Shown here in pieces: positions 51,675 through 60,825 of a stretch of 62,625 nt of DNA. The stretch is from contig JAEWRL010000003.1 of NCBI GenBank assembly GCA_023398955.1, forward strand, positions 1-62,625, given 5' to 3'. Source of the DNA: Pseudomonadota bacterium. GTDB lineage: Bacteria > Myxococcota_A > Polyangia > Polyangiales > Polyangiaceae. Both the position numbers and the translations under genes were made by a program. Every line of letters begins with the position of its first letter. The first letter of the stretch is position 1. Under the pieces are notes generated by a model. The model worked only from the letters and a program-made list of their open reading frames with translations. It ran no database searches and was not told the origin of the DNA.

Positions 51675-52584
51675 GGCGGATATCTCCTCAAGGGACCGGT
51701 ATGACGCGCAGCGGCTCCGAGCGCTTTGCGTCTCAGCGGTCTAGTCACACCGACCAGGCAAATGGGCATGCCAGCTCACCGGCAGCCAAGACTGCATGCG
51801 TAATCCCTCGCGGGCTAGCCGGCGGATCCGCTCTTCCCCACCCCATCCCGCGGGCGGTGCTGCTCAGAGCATCATGCGATTGCGGGTTCAACCACGAACA
51901 GGCAGGATCCGGCGGACGCGACCAGCCACGATCCCGCGATGGACCATCAGAGCCAGCGCCGCCGCAAGCTCGGAGCTCTCCAAGCCCTGTTCGCGAACTC
52001 CCCAGAACCCGGAATCCTGAACCGGCGCGGGGGCAACCTGGTCGCGCTTCAGGAGGACTAGTGGCTCACTAGAAAGTACTGCGCTCTGCATTGTAATGGC
52101 TCCTGGATCCATGAGTCTGCGGCTCGCGCCCTGCGCCGCTTCGCCTAGACTCCAACAAGAATGGCCGCTCCCGAGTGCGAAGCCCCGTTCGCGGACGGGC
52201 ACCTCGACTGCTACCCATATTACGCACCTAACTAGGCGACTTCATTCTCTTAATTGGTCTGTGTAATGGCGTGAGATCCTGCCGGCAAGCGCATTTAATG
52301 CGGCGTGCTTGGCTTTGGTTGAACCAGCAGACGGTGCGGCATGAAAGACGCCCGTTCGAAAACTCGCTCCGAGGACCGAAAGTTCATATCCCCACGAGGG
52401 GGTGTGCACCGAACCCGTCCCGCCGCAGGCTCTGCGGGCGTTTGGCGCCCTCTAACGAACGATCCTCGCGGACGCTAGGACACGAAAGCCGACGAATCCG
52501 TCTGGCCGAAGCGCGCCCACGCCCTGGCGTCTACCCGACGCAACGCGCCCGTTGGGTCCGACTGCGGAGTCAGCGGGCGCCGCG
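51675..52584. other. Long intergenic region (910 bases)
   Basis: The largest gap in the window, between the biotin-carrier gene and the 3' end of the homoserine dehydrogenase gene, both on the minus strand. A more AT-rich island occurs at about 52215-52330. Frames of 70-123 codons exist on both strands, such as minus-strand 51888-52202 and plus-strand 51701-52072, but none shows family likeness, a signal peptide or a good ribosome site. No tRNA-like cloverleaf was recognised. It may hold regulatory DNA, a small RNA or decayed genes. Confidence 0.4.
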
Positions 52585-53886
52585 CTACAGCTGAATGTTC
52601 TCGACGTGCAGCACGACCGGGTCGGCGTGCACGAAATCGAAGGCAGCGATCTCCTCCACCGCCTCCCGCAGGTTACGCTCGCGCGCCTTGCGAGTCAGAA
52701 GAACGATGGGAATGCGCTCCTCTTGTGCGGCTTCCTTCTGCACGAGGGCTGAGATGCTGATTCCATGGTCGCCGAGGGTCTTCGTGATGACGCCCATGAT
52801 GCCCGCGCGCTCTTCGGTGCTGAGCCTGAGATAGAAGCGCGATTCTGCATCGAGATGGCTGCCCGTGCGGTAGTCGTTGAAAGCTGCATAGGGGCTCGCG
52901 TTGAACTCGCGCTTGCCCAGCATCGCCTTGGACAGATCGACGATATCGCTGACCACCGCGGTGGCCGTGGGGTGTGGACCGGCGCCCTTGCCCACGTAGA
53001 GCGACGCGCCAAGGTATTGCGACTCTAACATCACCGCGTTGAACTCGTTCGAGACGTTCGCCAGCGCGCAGCGCTGCGGCACGAGTGTCGGCGCGACGCG
53101 GAGCATGATCTCCCCTTCCTCGAGCTTGGCAACCGCCAGCAGCTTCGTCACATATCCGAGCTCCTTGGCGTACAGCACGTCCGTCAACTCGAGGCTTTCG
53201 ATTCCGGCAGTATGGACCCGAGACGTCTCGACGACCGAGTTGAACGCGACACTCGCCAAGATGGCAATCTTGTGTGCAGCATCCGAGCCATTGACGTCCA
53301 GGGTCGGATCCGCCTCCGCGAAACCGAGTTCCTGTGCACGCGCCAAGGCGTCCGAGAAGCTCCACTGTTCATCGATCATCCGTGTGAGGATGAAGTTCGT
53401 CGTACCGTTGACGATCCCGTAGATGCGCGTGATCTGGTCGCTCGAGAGGCTCTCCGTGATGACCCGGATGATGGGGATTCCTCCACCCACGCTCGCCTCG
53501 TGCCGGAGCTCCCTCTCGTGCCGCTGCGCCAACGTGAACAGCTCGTGGCCATGCGCCGAAAGGAGCGCCTTGTTGGCGGTCACCACGTGCTTGCCGCCCT
53601 CCAAGGCGTCTACCACGACGCGCCGCGCGACCGTCGTGCCACCGACGAGTTCGATGACGATGTCGATGTCTGGGTCACCGATGACGTCCCGGTAGTCCGC
53701 AGTGAGCTTCGCGCGCCCTATGTCGACGCCGCGATCCCGAGTCACGTCGAGGTCTGCGATTCGCTCGAGCGACACCTCCACGCCGCTGCGCTTCTTGAGG
53801 AGCTCAGCTTGCTTGAGCAGCAGCTCCACGACACCAGTCCCAACCACGCCGAACCCGACTAGACCGACCTTGACCTTCATGACCAT
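52585..53886 (-). CDS. hom: Homoserine dehydrogenase with ACT domain
   Basis: Enzyme of 433 residues that reduces aspartate semialdehyde to homoserine on the path to threonine, methionine and isoleucine. The Rossmann motif VGLVGFGVVGTGV lies at the N-terminus. The catalytic region shows ANKALLSAHG, ASVGGGIPIIRVI, YGIVNGTTNFILTRM and FAEADPTLDVNGSDAAHKIAIL, with the active-site Lys in the last stretch. The last 80 residues are an ACT domain (GIMGVITKTLGDHGISISALVQK), which points to feedback control by threonine or a similar amino acid. The ATG at 53886 is used; an ATG two codons later is equally possible. The open frame to 54132 is not coding. Confidence 0.96.
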   Translation of the reverse strand: MVMKVKVGLVGFGVVGTGVVELLLKQAELLKKRSGVEVSLERIADLDVTRDRGVDIGRAKLTADYRDVIGDPDIDIVIELVGGTTVARRVVVDALEGGKHVVTANKALLSAHGHELFTLAQRHERELRHEASVGGGIPIIRVITESLSSDQITRIYGIVNGTTNFILTRMIDEQWSFSDALARAQELGFAEADPTLDVNGSDAAHKIAILASVAFNSVVETSRVHTAGIESLELTDVLYAKELGYVTKLLAVAKLEEGEIMLRVAPTLVPQRCALANVSNEFNAVMLESQYLGASLYVGKGAGPHPTATAVVSDIVDLSKAMLGKREFNASPYAAFNDYRTGSHLDAESRFYLRLSTEERAGIMGVITKTLGDHGISISALVQKEAAQEERIPIVLLTRKARERNLREAVEEIAAFDFVHADPVVLHVENIQL

Positions 53887-54011
53887 TCTTTCGCTGCGTT
53901 CCGGACACGCGCCCGGCTTCGCCAGCGCGGGCATCATAGCCCGAGTACTCCCCGAGACCAGGCGCGCCGTCGGATAGCAGCGGCGCCGTCGCTGGCTGAC
54001 TCCACAGACCT

Positions 54012-55781
54012 TTACGGCGGCAGCACGCCAGCGACCACGGCACGGCGCCGCTCGATCGTCGCAACGGCCCTTGGAAGGCGCGATAGCGGGGCGCCAGGCG
54101 CCGGCTGGGCCCCGAGGGCGCCGCCAAGCCAAGCGTCGGCCGTGCCGAACAGAGCGGCAACGACGTCTGGCTCACCATCGAAATCTATGCCGGCCACCAG
54201 GTCAACGCAGCGTGTGTCCAGGGCCCCTGTCGGGTCCGCAAGGAACTGAGCAATGAGGGCGGCGCCGCAGGTCTCGTCCGAGAGCGCGTGACCCAACGGA
54301 GACTGAAGCAGGACCGCGTGCGCCGCGGTCGGCACATACACGTAAGTTTGGTGCTCCCCACGAAAGCGTCCGACCGTGGGCTGTCCAACGACCGCCGGTG
54401 TCTGCGGATCGAGCCCGCCGGTCATCATTAGCGTGGGAACGTTGTTTTCGGGTGGTACTCCGCCAACTGGTCCCGACGCATAGCGGGGCCAACGCCCCGC
54501 GAGTCTCACCAACGGCGGCCCCACGTCGAGCGCGAAGCTCCGCGAGGCCAAGGCCGCGTCGACGCTGGCATCGCTGGGCACGGGGGATTCCATGAACTCG
54601 GACACGAGAATGTTTACGCCCAGGGGCTCGGAGGACCAAGGATCGGGCATCCTCGGGCCAAGAAGCCACTGGACGAGACGCCTCAGGGCGGCCACGTCGT
54701 CGTCCGAACAACGGAGGCCTCGGACAATGGCGGCCGGAATGAGCTCTCGAACCCCGACGGTCCGGAGCATCTCGGCGAGCAGGTGCCGTAGGCCTTCTCG
54801 AGTCAGGGAAAGCCCCGGACAATGGCCTGTTTCAATAGCCGACTCGAGGGAGCGCAGAGCACCCCGCGGATCTCCACCGAGGGCAGTGCGGCAGTCCGTG
54901 TCCTCTCGGCAGAGCTCCAGGAACCTGAACCCCGTCTCGTCGAAGAGGTCGTCGTAACGCTGCCCGAAGCGACACTCGCCGGGCGAGCAGATAGAGTCTA
55001 GTACGAGACCGCTGGGCTGCCTCGGGAAGAGCTCGAGATAGCGCTGGGCGAGCACGGTTCCGTAGGAGACCGCATAGACGAACACTGGTTCTGCGCCACG
55101 CCGCGTGCGGTCGACGAGCACTCCCAAATCCCGTGCGGCCCCGCTTACTGAGAAGCCCGTCAATCCCGCCGGGACGGCGGTCGCGAGCTCCGCGAGGCAG
55201 GTATCGACAGCTGCCTCTTGGCTCCTCGGGTTGCCATACAGATCCCTCTCTCCTGAACAGGTCAGCCGCGCCGACTCGCCAGTACCCCGGTGGTCGGGCA
55301 AGTACACGACGAGGTCGGGGTTTGCATCGAGGAAGTATCGAACCAACCCTTCGAAATCTGCCCCCGACGCTCCCGGGCCGCCGTTGATCAGCCACAGCTG
55401 CCCTCGAGGGCGGCTCACGACGCGATAGCGCTTCACGAAGATGCCGATCCGGTCGCCACCGGGCGCGTCCTCCCAGTCGAGAGGGAGGTCTGCCCAAGCA
55501 CATTCCGCCTCGCTGCTCTCCCCTCCGCGAAGCAAAGGGCAGCGCGCCCAGTTCAGGTCTTCCGCCGGCGGCTTTCGCTCGTCCGCAACGTACTCACCGA
55601 TGGGAGCTGGCACGCCCTGTTGGCCCCCGCTCCCGCCGACGTTGCCTGCGCTGGGCGTGGCGCGGTCACCATCGCCGCAGCCGAGGACGACGACGAGGAG
55701 AGAAAGAGCCACCGCGCGCGAGCGCCTGGCGTGCCCACACGACTGCTGGGGACGATGAGAGGACACGAGCCAGCGTATCAC
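54012..55781 (-). CDS. Exported alpha/beta hydrolase, TAP/S33 type (lipoprotein)
   Basis: Predicted lipoprotein hydrolase of 589 residues. The signal peptide ends VVLGC (Cys35). The alpha/beta-hydrolase core has the oxyanion motif NGGPGASG (133-140), the acidic PDHRGTGES typical of prolyl/tripeptidyl aminopeptidases, and the nucleophile elbow AVSYGT with Ser239. A C-terminal TAP-like domain follows with the acid in TGGLDPQTP and the His in PTAAHAVL. Relatives release N-terminal amino acids or tripeptides from peptides (peptidase S33). It probably acts on peptides in the periplasm or at the cell surface. The start is a GTG. It lies 125 bases upstream of hom, same strand. Confidence 0.87.
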   Translation of the reverse strand: MIRWLVSSHRPQQSCGHARRSRAVALSLLVVVLGCGDGDRATPSAGNVGGSGGQQGVPAPIGEYVADERKPPAEDLNWARCPLLRGGESSEAECAWADLPLDWEDAPGGDRIGIFVKRYRVVSRPRGQLWLINGGPGASGADFEGLVRYFLDANPDLVVYLPDHRGTGESARLTCSGERDLYGNPRSQEAAVDTCLAELATAVPAGLTGFSVSGAARDLGVLVDRTRRGAEPVFVYAVSYGTVLAQRYLELFPRQPSGLVLDSICSPGECRFGQRYDDLFDETGFRFLELCREDTDCRTALGGDPRGALRSLESAIETGHCPGLSLTREGLRHLLAEMLRTVGVRELIPAAIVRGLRCSDDDVAALRRLVQWLLGPRMPDPWSSEPLGVNILVSEFMESPVPSDASVDAALASRSFALDVGPPLVRLAGRWPRYASGPVGGVPPENNVPTLMMTGGLDPQTPAVVGQPTVGRFRGEHQTYVYVPTAAHAVLLQSPLGHALSDETCGAALIAQFLADPTGALDTRCVDLVAGIDFDGEPDVVAALFGTADAWLGGALGAQPAPGAPLSRLPRAVATIERRRAVVAGVLPP

Positions 55782-55868
55782 GTCGGAGCCGTCAAGCCTC
55801 CGAGGCGAGCTTGCTCGCTGCGGTGGCGGGCAGGCAGCCCGCCGGGGGCGCGGGAGGCTCCGTCGGCT

Positions 55869-56165
55869 TCAACCCGAATAGAGACAGGTCTTGACGCGCT
55901 GGCTGCCTTCGGGATCGTAACCACAATAGAACCCCGGACAGCAATCGGAGTTCTTCAGGCATTCGATCTCGTAGCCCTCAGCGTCCAAGCACTCGGGCAC
56001 CGCAGGAGCGTCACTCTTCTTAGCGCTTCCGGCGGACTCCTCCGCAAACAAGGGATCCTCATCACCCAAAACGGATTCCGATTTCGGCTCTTCGCCAGAC
56101 CCAAACATGGCGCCGCACGCCATCATCGTCGCGGCAGCCAAGATCAAACAGATCTTGCCTCTCAT
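55869..56165 (-). CDS. Small Cys-rich lipoprotein (98 residues)
   Basis: Lipoprotein of 98 residues, signal peptide ending TMMAC (Cys17). A Glu/Ser-rich acidic linker follows. The last 45 residues carry six cysteines with the pattern C-x8-C-x5-CC-x4-C and a final Cys (CLKNSDCCPGFYC), like the small disulfide modules of myxobacterial surface proteins. GAGGAGG lies just ahead of the ATG at 56165, which strongly supports the start. Function unknown. The hydrolase gene follows 87 bases downstream on the same strand. Confidence 0.83.
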   Translation of the reverse strand: MRGKICLILAAATMMACGAMFGSGEEPKSESVLGDEDPLFAEESAGSAKKSDAPAVPECLDAEGYEIECLKNSDCCPGFYCGYDPEGSQRVKTCLYSG

Positions 56166-56443
56166 GGTGCCCTCCTCGTTGGGCGCTCGCTCATCTCACC
56201 GGTCATGACCATGATGGTCCCCGTGTCGGATTCCATCGCACTCGCTGACTGTTGGCACCGACCCTTCGACCGAAACCCCGGCCGCGTCGCGGAGCCAACC
56301 GCTCGATCGCCGTTGTACCATCATCGTCGCGCTATCGCACGAACGGCCGTAACACCCAGTGACGGACACGCCGTGCGGCGCTGCGCAGGATTTGCGGGGG
56401 CCTCCGCTGGACGCTGAGAACTCTACTCGCTGCCTCTCCCGGG

Positions 56444-58087
56444 TCAGCGGTCGGCGATGCGTGCCCAGACGGCACGCTTGAGATCGTCGACGAGCAACGG
56501 CTTGAACAGGACTGGCACCTTCCCGGCATCGACGAGCCGGCGGGCGCTCTCGCTGACCGCGCCGCCCGTATAGAGGATGAAGCGCTGGACCACCCCGGGG
56601 TCGAGCCTCGCCAGGGAGTCGATGAGCTCAGCCGCATCCATGTCAGGCATCATGAGGTCCGAGACGATGACGTCGAACCCGGCACCCTCCGTGACGAGAG
56701 CCAGAGCCTCGGTACCTCCCTTGGCGGTAACGACGTCGAACTCGTCGCGAAGGAGGGTCGAGTAGACACCCCGAATATTCGGCTCATCGTCGACGATGAG
56801 CAGGCGCGGCCGAGCCAACCTCCTGGGCACGGGCGACTCGAGTGGTGCAGGGCCGCGCGCCTCTTGTTTATCCATGGCCGGGAATCTCACCTCGAAGCGG
56901 GTCCCTCGGCCCTCCTCGCTGACGCACGTCACATCGCCCCTGTGAGCCCGCGCGATTTCTCGGCAGATCGAGAGCCCCAGGCCGACACCGACGCCCGGCT
57001 TCGTCGTGAAGAATGGTTCGAATATCATTCGTTGCTGCTCGAGGCTCATCCCGACCCCCGTGTCCTCGACCACGATGACGACCTGGACGCCATCGAGATG
57101 GGTCGCGACCGAGATGCGCCCTTCCCTGCGCGGGGTCTCGGGGAGGGCCTGCACGGCGTTCATGATCAGGTTGGTCAAGATCTGGTCGAGGCGCCCCCGT
57201 GGCAAGGCGATGGGCGGCACAGGCGTGAGCGTTCGTAGGACGTGAGCCTTGTGCCGCACCACATTGGCAACGAGACGGAGCACGTCACCGATGACCTCGT
57301 TCGGATGAATGGGCACCGGTTCTCCCGGCTCGAGACGCGAGAATCCGCGAAGGTCTCGGACCACCGAGCAAATGCGATCGATACCGATGGCGTTCTGCTC
57401 TCCCAGGTAGCGGAGCTGCGCACCCGCATCCCTGGCTGCTTGCACGGCGTGAAGCACCGGCTCCGGGGGGATCGGGTTTTGGACCACTGCTTCCGTGATT
57501 TGCTCCAGCGCCACCTCGAGCCGTTGAAAGCTCGCCTCGAGGAGACTCCCGCTCGCCTGAACGAAGGTAGCTGGATTGCTGATCTCGTGAGCAACGCCCG
57601 CCGCGAGTCGACCAAGTGCCACCAGGCGATCCGCCTGAAGCAGACGACGCTTCAGATCCTCGCTGCGCACCCGCTCGATGGCGTACCGCATCGCACGGAT
57701 CAGTGTGTCGACGTCGAACCTCCCCTTGACCAGGTAGTCTTGCGCCCCGTTCCGCACGACATCCAAGGCAAGATCATCGCTGGACTCCGCAGTGAGCACG
57801 ACGATGGGAGTGCCGGGCAGTCTCGCTTGAACGCCGCGGATCGTATCCAGCCCTTGGGCGTCAGGCAGGCCAAGATCGAGCAACACGATATCCGGCCTGG
57901 GCTGCATGTCGCTCTGGACGTCTCGGAGGCATTCCACGTGCGTGAGGTCGACGGCGACGGTACGGTGCCTTGCAAGGAGCATCTTCACCGACTCGGCGCA
58001 GAGCGGGCTGTCCTCCACGAGCAGCGCGCGAAGTCCCGAGACGTCTGCCTCCCGATCCTGGGGTTCCTCGGAGAGCCCGCGCATCAT
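56444..58087 (-). CDS. Hybrid histidine kinase REC-HisKA-HATPase-REC
   Basis: Soluble signalling protein of about 547 residues. An N-terminal receiver has Asp71 in VLLDLGLPD and Lys121. A kinase core follows, with the phospho-acceptor His167 in AAGVAHEISNP and the ATP-binding N, G1 and G2 boxes (LTNLIMNAVQALPE, VVEDTGVGM, GVGLGLSICREI). A C-terminal receiver has Asp477 in VIVSDLMMPDMD and Lys in VLFKPL. There is no sensor or membrane segment, so input must come through the first receiver. An in-frame ATG at 58291 would add 68 residues of poor quality; the ATG at 58087 is preferred. No output regulator is adjacent. Confidence 0.92.
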   Translation of the reverse strand: MMRGLSEEPQDREADVSGLRALLVEDSPLCAESVKMLLARHRTVAVDLTHVECLRDVQSDMQPRPDIVLLDLGLPDAQGLDTIRGVQARLPGTPIVVLTAESSDDLALDVVRNGAQDYLVKGRFDVDTLIRAMRYAIERVRSEDLKRRLLQADRLVALGRLAAGVAHEISNPATFVQASGSLLEASFQRLEVALEQITEAVVQNPIPPEPVLHAVQAARDAGAQLRYLGEQNAIGIDRICSVVRDLRGFSRLEPGEPVPIHPNEVIGDVLRLVANVVRHKAHVLRTLTPVPPIALPRGRLDQILTNLIMNAVQALPETPRREGRISVATHLDGVQVVIVVEDTGVGMSLEQQRMIFEPFFTTKPGVGVGLGLSICREIARAHRGDVTCVSEEGRGTRFEVRFPAMDKQEARGPAPLESPVPRRLARPRLLIVDDEPNIRGVYSTLLRDEFDVVTAKGGTEALALVTEGAGFDVIVSDLMMPDMDAAELIDSLARLDPGVVQRFILYTGGAVSESARRLVDAGKVPVLFKPLLVDDLKRAVWARIADR

Positions 58088-58339
58088 CCGGCGCCCTGCA
58101 GCGGCCGCGTCATGACCGACCGATTCTCCCGCGAGAGCTGGCGGACGACCGCAGGGTCTTGCGCTTGCGGAATCTGCGTGGTCCATGAAGGCTGGGTCGA
58201 CTCTGTGGCCTGCCAACTCGCGGGCCACGTCCTCATGACGACCGAAGCCGCCACTCCCTTTAGCCGCTCCATCCGGTTCTCGGTGGGCCACCTAGCTCGA
58301 GGCCCGGCAAACCCGAGTACACTCTGGGCGCAGTCGACT

Positions 58340-59527
58340 TCATTCTTGCTGTAGCCGGGCGCGCCGTTCACCCGCCAGCAGAGCGTGAGCCGAGCAGAGG
58401 ATCTGCATCACCTGGGCTCGGTGCGGCGAGGAACGCAGGCTATCCTCAATGTCGGCCAGGCGATCCTGCAGGTTCTCACAGCCATTCCCAGGAAACCAAT
58501 GCCCTCCACTGCCGAGCAGGTTGTACCGCATCTTGCCGTACTCGAGCAGGCCCAGGGCCCGAGCGAACGTGTAGAGCCGGACGGCCTCCTGAATGTTCAC
58601 GTTTCCAGGAACCGCGTCATGTTCTGGCAGTCCCTCGTGCCAAGTGTCGAACCAGCCAGCGCCGAACTCGGCGTCGACGGCACTGCGGAGCCGCTCAGCA
58701 ATCTCCTCGATGAGTTGCTCAGAGCCTCCCTTCTCGAGGAGCGCCACTGCTTCGAAGTGTTCATCGTAGTCAGCCGGCCTGGTCGCGCCGATGGAGATGG
58801 TATGCACGCCGGGTTGGCTGAGGCACCAAATGTCGTTGAAGACCATGGGGCGCAATGGCGCCGTCAGCTCGGAGAGCTGCGGAGGCGGGTCGTACAGCTT
58901 GCCCCCCTTGTCGTTCGGACTGATGATGAAGACTCCCATATCCCGCGCCGAGGCGGCGTCGATGGCCACCCGGTGCCTCTGGAAGACAAAATAGTAGTGC
59001 AGGTTCACGTAGTCGAACCCGTCGCTCTCGATCGCCCTGCGCACGAGGTCCACGCTGCCGTGCGTGGAGAACCCCACGGATTTGGCGAGCCCCCTACCTA
59101 CCAAGTCGCGAGCACGCTCGAGGCAGCCGCCAGGTCGCAGTGAAAGATCGAGGGTGACCTCATCGTTCACTCCATGGAGGGCAAGAAGCTCCACCTCCGT
59201 CAAGCGCAGCCGCTGCAACGACTCGAGAAAGTGTCGCTCGAACACGTCGGGGTCCTCGGTCGGGGCAATCTTTGTTTGCACGATCAGTGCGTCCCGAGGC
59301 ATCTGCGGCAGGACCCGCCCGAGCTGCTCCTCGCTCGTGCCGTAGCCCCGCGCCGTCTCCACATGGTTGACGCCGTGCTCGAATGCGTACCGGACCGTCC
59401 TCTCCAGGTTCCTCTGGTTCTCGGCGTCGATAGGCTCGCCAGCCGTCCACGATTGCTGGTAGCGCATGCCACCCCCGCTGAGGACGGGCATCCTCACCTC
59501 GGTCTTCCCAAATCTGCGGTACTGCAT
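58340..59527 (-). CDS. Aldo/keto reductase, YgjR/oxidoreductase type
   Basis: Aldo/keto reductase of 395 residues, longer than the usual 280-330. It opens MQYRRFGKTEVRMPVLSGGGM, then the catalytic VNHVETARGYGTSEEQLGRVL (Asp replaced by Glu at the usual D-T-A position, Tyr kept) and Lys in IVQTKIAP; the usual His is in LLALHGVND. Many proteins of this length end in a 4Fe-4S ferredoxin-like tail; here the extra 80 residues contain only scattered Cys (NGCENL, ILCSAH), so that cluster seems absent. The frame is open to 59758, but the ATG at 59527 gives the canonical N-terminus. Substrate unknown. Confidence 0.88.
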   Translation of the reverse strand: MQYRRFGKTEVRMPVLSGGGMRYQQSWTAGEPIDAENQRNLERTVRYAFEHGVNHVETARGYGTSEEQLGRVLPQMPRDALIVQTKIAPTEDPDVFERHFLESLQRLRLTEVELLALHGVNDEVTLDLSLRPGGCLERARDLVGRGLAKSVGFSTHGSVDLVRRAIESDGFDYVNLHYYFVFQRHRVAIDAASARDMGVFIISPNDKGGKLYDPPPQLSELTAPLRPMVFNDIWCLSQPGVHTISIGATRPADYDEHFEAVALLEKGGSEQLIEEIAERLRSAVDAEFGAGWFDTWHEGLPEHDAVPGNVNIQEAVRLYTFARALGLLEYGKMRYNLLGSGGHWFPGNGCENLQDRLADIEDSLRSSPHRAQVMQILCSAHALLAGERRARLQQE

Positions 59528-59751
59528 GGCGCCAGCATCCCACAAGTCGCTGGGGTCGCCAGCCGAGGAACCGCCCTGTGGGGCAAGCGCGCGGCGCAGC
59601 ACACACCCCGAGATAGGGTATGCAAGCCGCTTCCCTTGCCTTCTCAGGGCAGGTGGGACGAGGTCCCAGAACCGCGATCCATACCCAAGGCGGCCGCACC
59701 ACCGCGCGAGGGCTCGTGTATGATGCTCTCCTCGAACGGAGCGAACACGCG

Positions 59752-60696
59752 ATGGCACAACGGTTTTCTACCAGTCTTCTCATCATGATCTCCTCGCTGT
59801 ATTTGGCCGGTTGCAGCGGCAGAAGTACGGGGCCCGGCGCCGACGCGCCGTCGCACGACGCGGAGGACGCCAACTCGACCGCAGAAACGGCGCAGGCGGG
59901 CAGCGGGGACTCCGATGGCGAGGCGAGCGGACGCGCCTTACCACCAGTCGGCACCCAGAACCTCGACATACGCGCCTTCAGCATGGAGTTCGGTCTGACG
60001 CTGCTCAAGGACGACAACGTGGCGGCCGGTGTTCAGACGGGCAACTGGAGCTTCGAAGAGGAGCGAACACACCGCGTGAAGGCGCTCGGGAAGCGAGGTA
60101 TCCAAGAGCTCGAGGTCGTCTACGGGAAGTGGGAAGCAAAGCCCTTGCTGGGCCTTCAGTACGAGGTACCCACGGACGGCAAGACCTACGCGGTGCAGGC
60201 AACAGAGGATGAGCCAAGTGTGAAGCGCTCGGGACAGGAACCGATGACGAGCGAAGAGCTCGAGGCCGTCATCGCCGAGTATGGCTACGTGGGCGACCTG
60301 CCTCCCACCCTGCAGGCTCTCGAGGCGACTGGCCACGAACAGGGTGCCGAACTGCCCGCCGACGTCGCGTTGACCGACGCCCTCCTGGGCGCCATCCCCG
60401 GCGTCACTCATCGGAACACGAAGATGACGGCGAGATTCGTCGGATTCGACGAGAGTGGGCGCAAAACGGCGAAGCTGACGCTCTCCTTGACGACCACACT
60501 CCAGAGCGGCGAAACAGCGTTCGAGATGACCCTGAAGGGCCCCGCTAGTGTCGACTACCTTACCGGGTGGGTGAGCGGTCTCGACCTGGAAGGTGAAATC
60601 ACGCCGAGCGGCAAGGTGAAGGCTGCAGGAAAAATGCTGAACGTGCGGGGCAAAGGCACTGTGAAGTACGTCCGGTCCGCGGATTTCAAGCAGTAG
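59752..60696 (+). CDS. Lipoprotein of unknown function
   Basis: Predicted lipoprotein of 314 residues. The signal peptide ends LYLAGC (Cys21), followed by an acidic Ser/Ala/Glu-rich linker of about 45 residues. The rest is polar with regular alternation suggesting beta structure (LDIRAFSMEFGLTLL, MTARFVGFDESGRKTAKLTLSLTTTLQSGETAFEMTLKGPASVDYL) and no Cys. It does not match a family I recognise. The ATG at 59752 is chosen since it starts the signal peptide; the frame is open from 59620. It lies 130 bases upstream of a sensor kinase gene on the same strand. Confidence 0.8.
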   Translation: MAQRFSTSLLIMISSLYLAGCSGRSTGPGADAPSHDAEDANSTAETAQAGSGDSDGEASGRALPPVGTQNLDIRAFSMEFGLTLLKDDNVAAGVQTGNWSFEEERTHRVKALGKRGIQELEVVYGKWEAKPLLGLQYEVPTDGKTYAVQATEDEPSVKRSGQEPMTSEELEAVIAEYGYVGDLPPTLQALEATGHEQGAELPADVALTDALLGAIPGVTHRNTKMTARFVGFDESGRKTAKLTLSLTTTLQSGETAFEMTLKGPASVDYLTGWVSGLDLEGEITPSGKVKAAGKMLNVRGKGTVKYVRSADFKQ

Positions 60697-60825
60697 AACG
60701 AGAACGGGCCATTCGCTCGGTGAGCCTCACCGCTAGCGGCCGAGTGTTCGGCAGTAGGCAAGAGTCGAGCTCGCACCACGTGCCAGGCTAGTCTCGGGGT
60801 CGGCCGTCGCTTAGAATCTTCGCCG

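Noticed and set aside
51888..52202. 104-codon minus-strand frame in the large gap
   Set aside because: No ribosome site, no family likeness and no coding-like pattern beyond an open frame.
58340..59527. 4Fe-4S ferredoxin tail on the long aldo/keto reductase
   Set aside because: The C-terminal region has only scattered cysteines and no CxxCxxC run.
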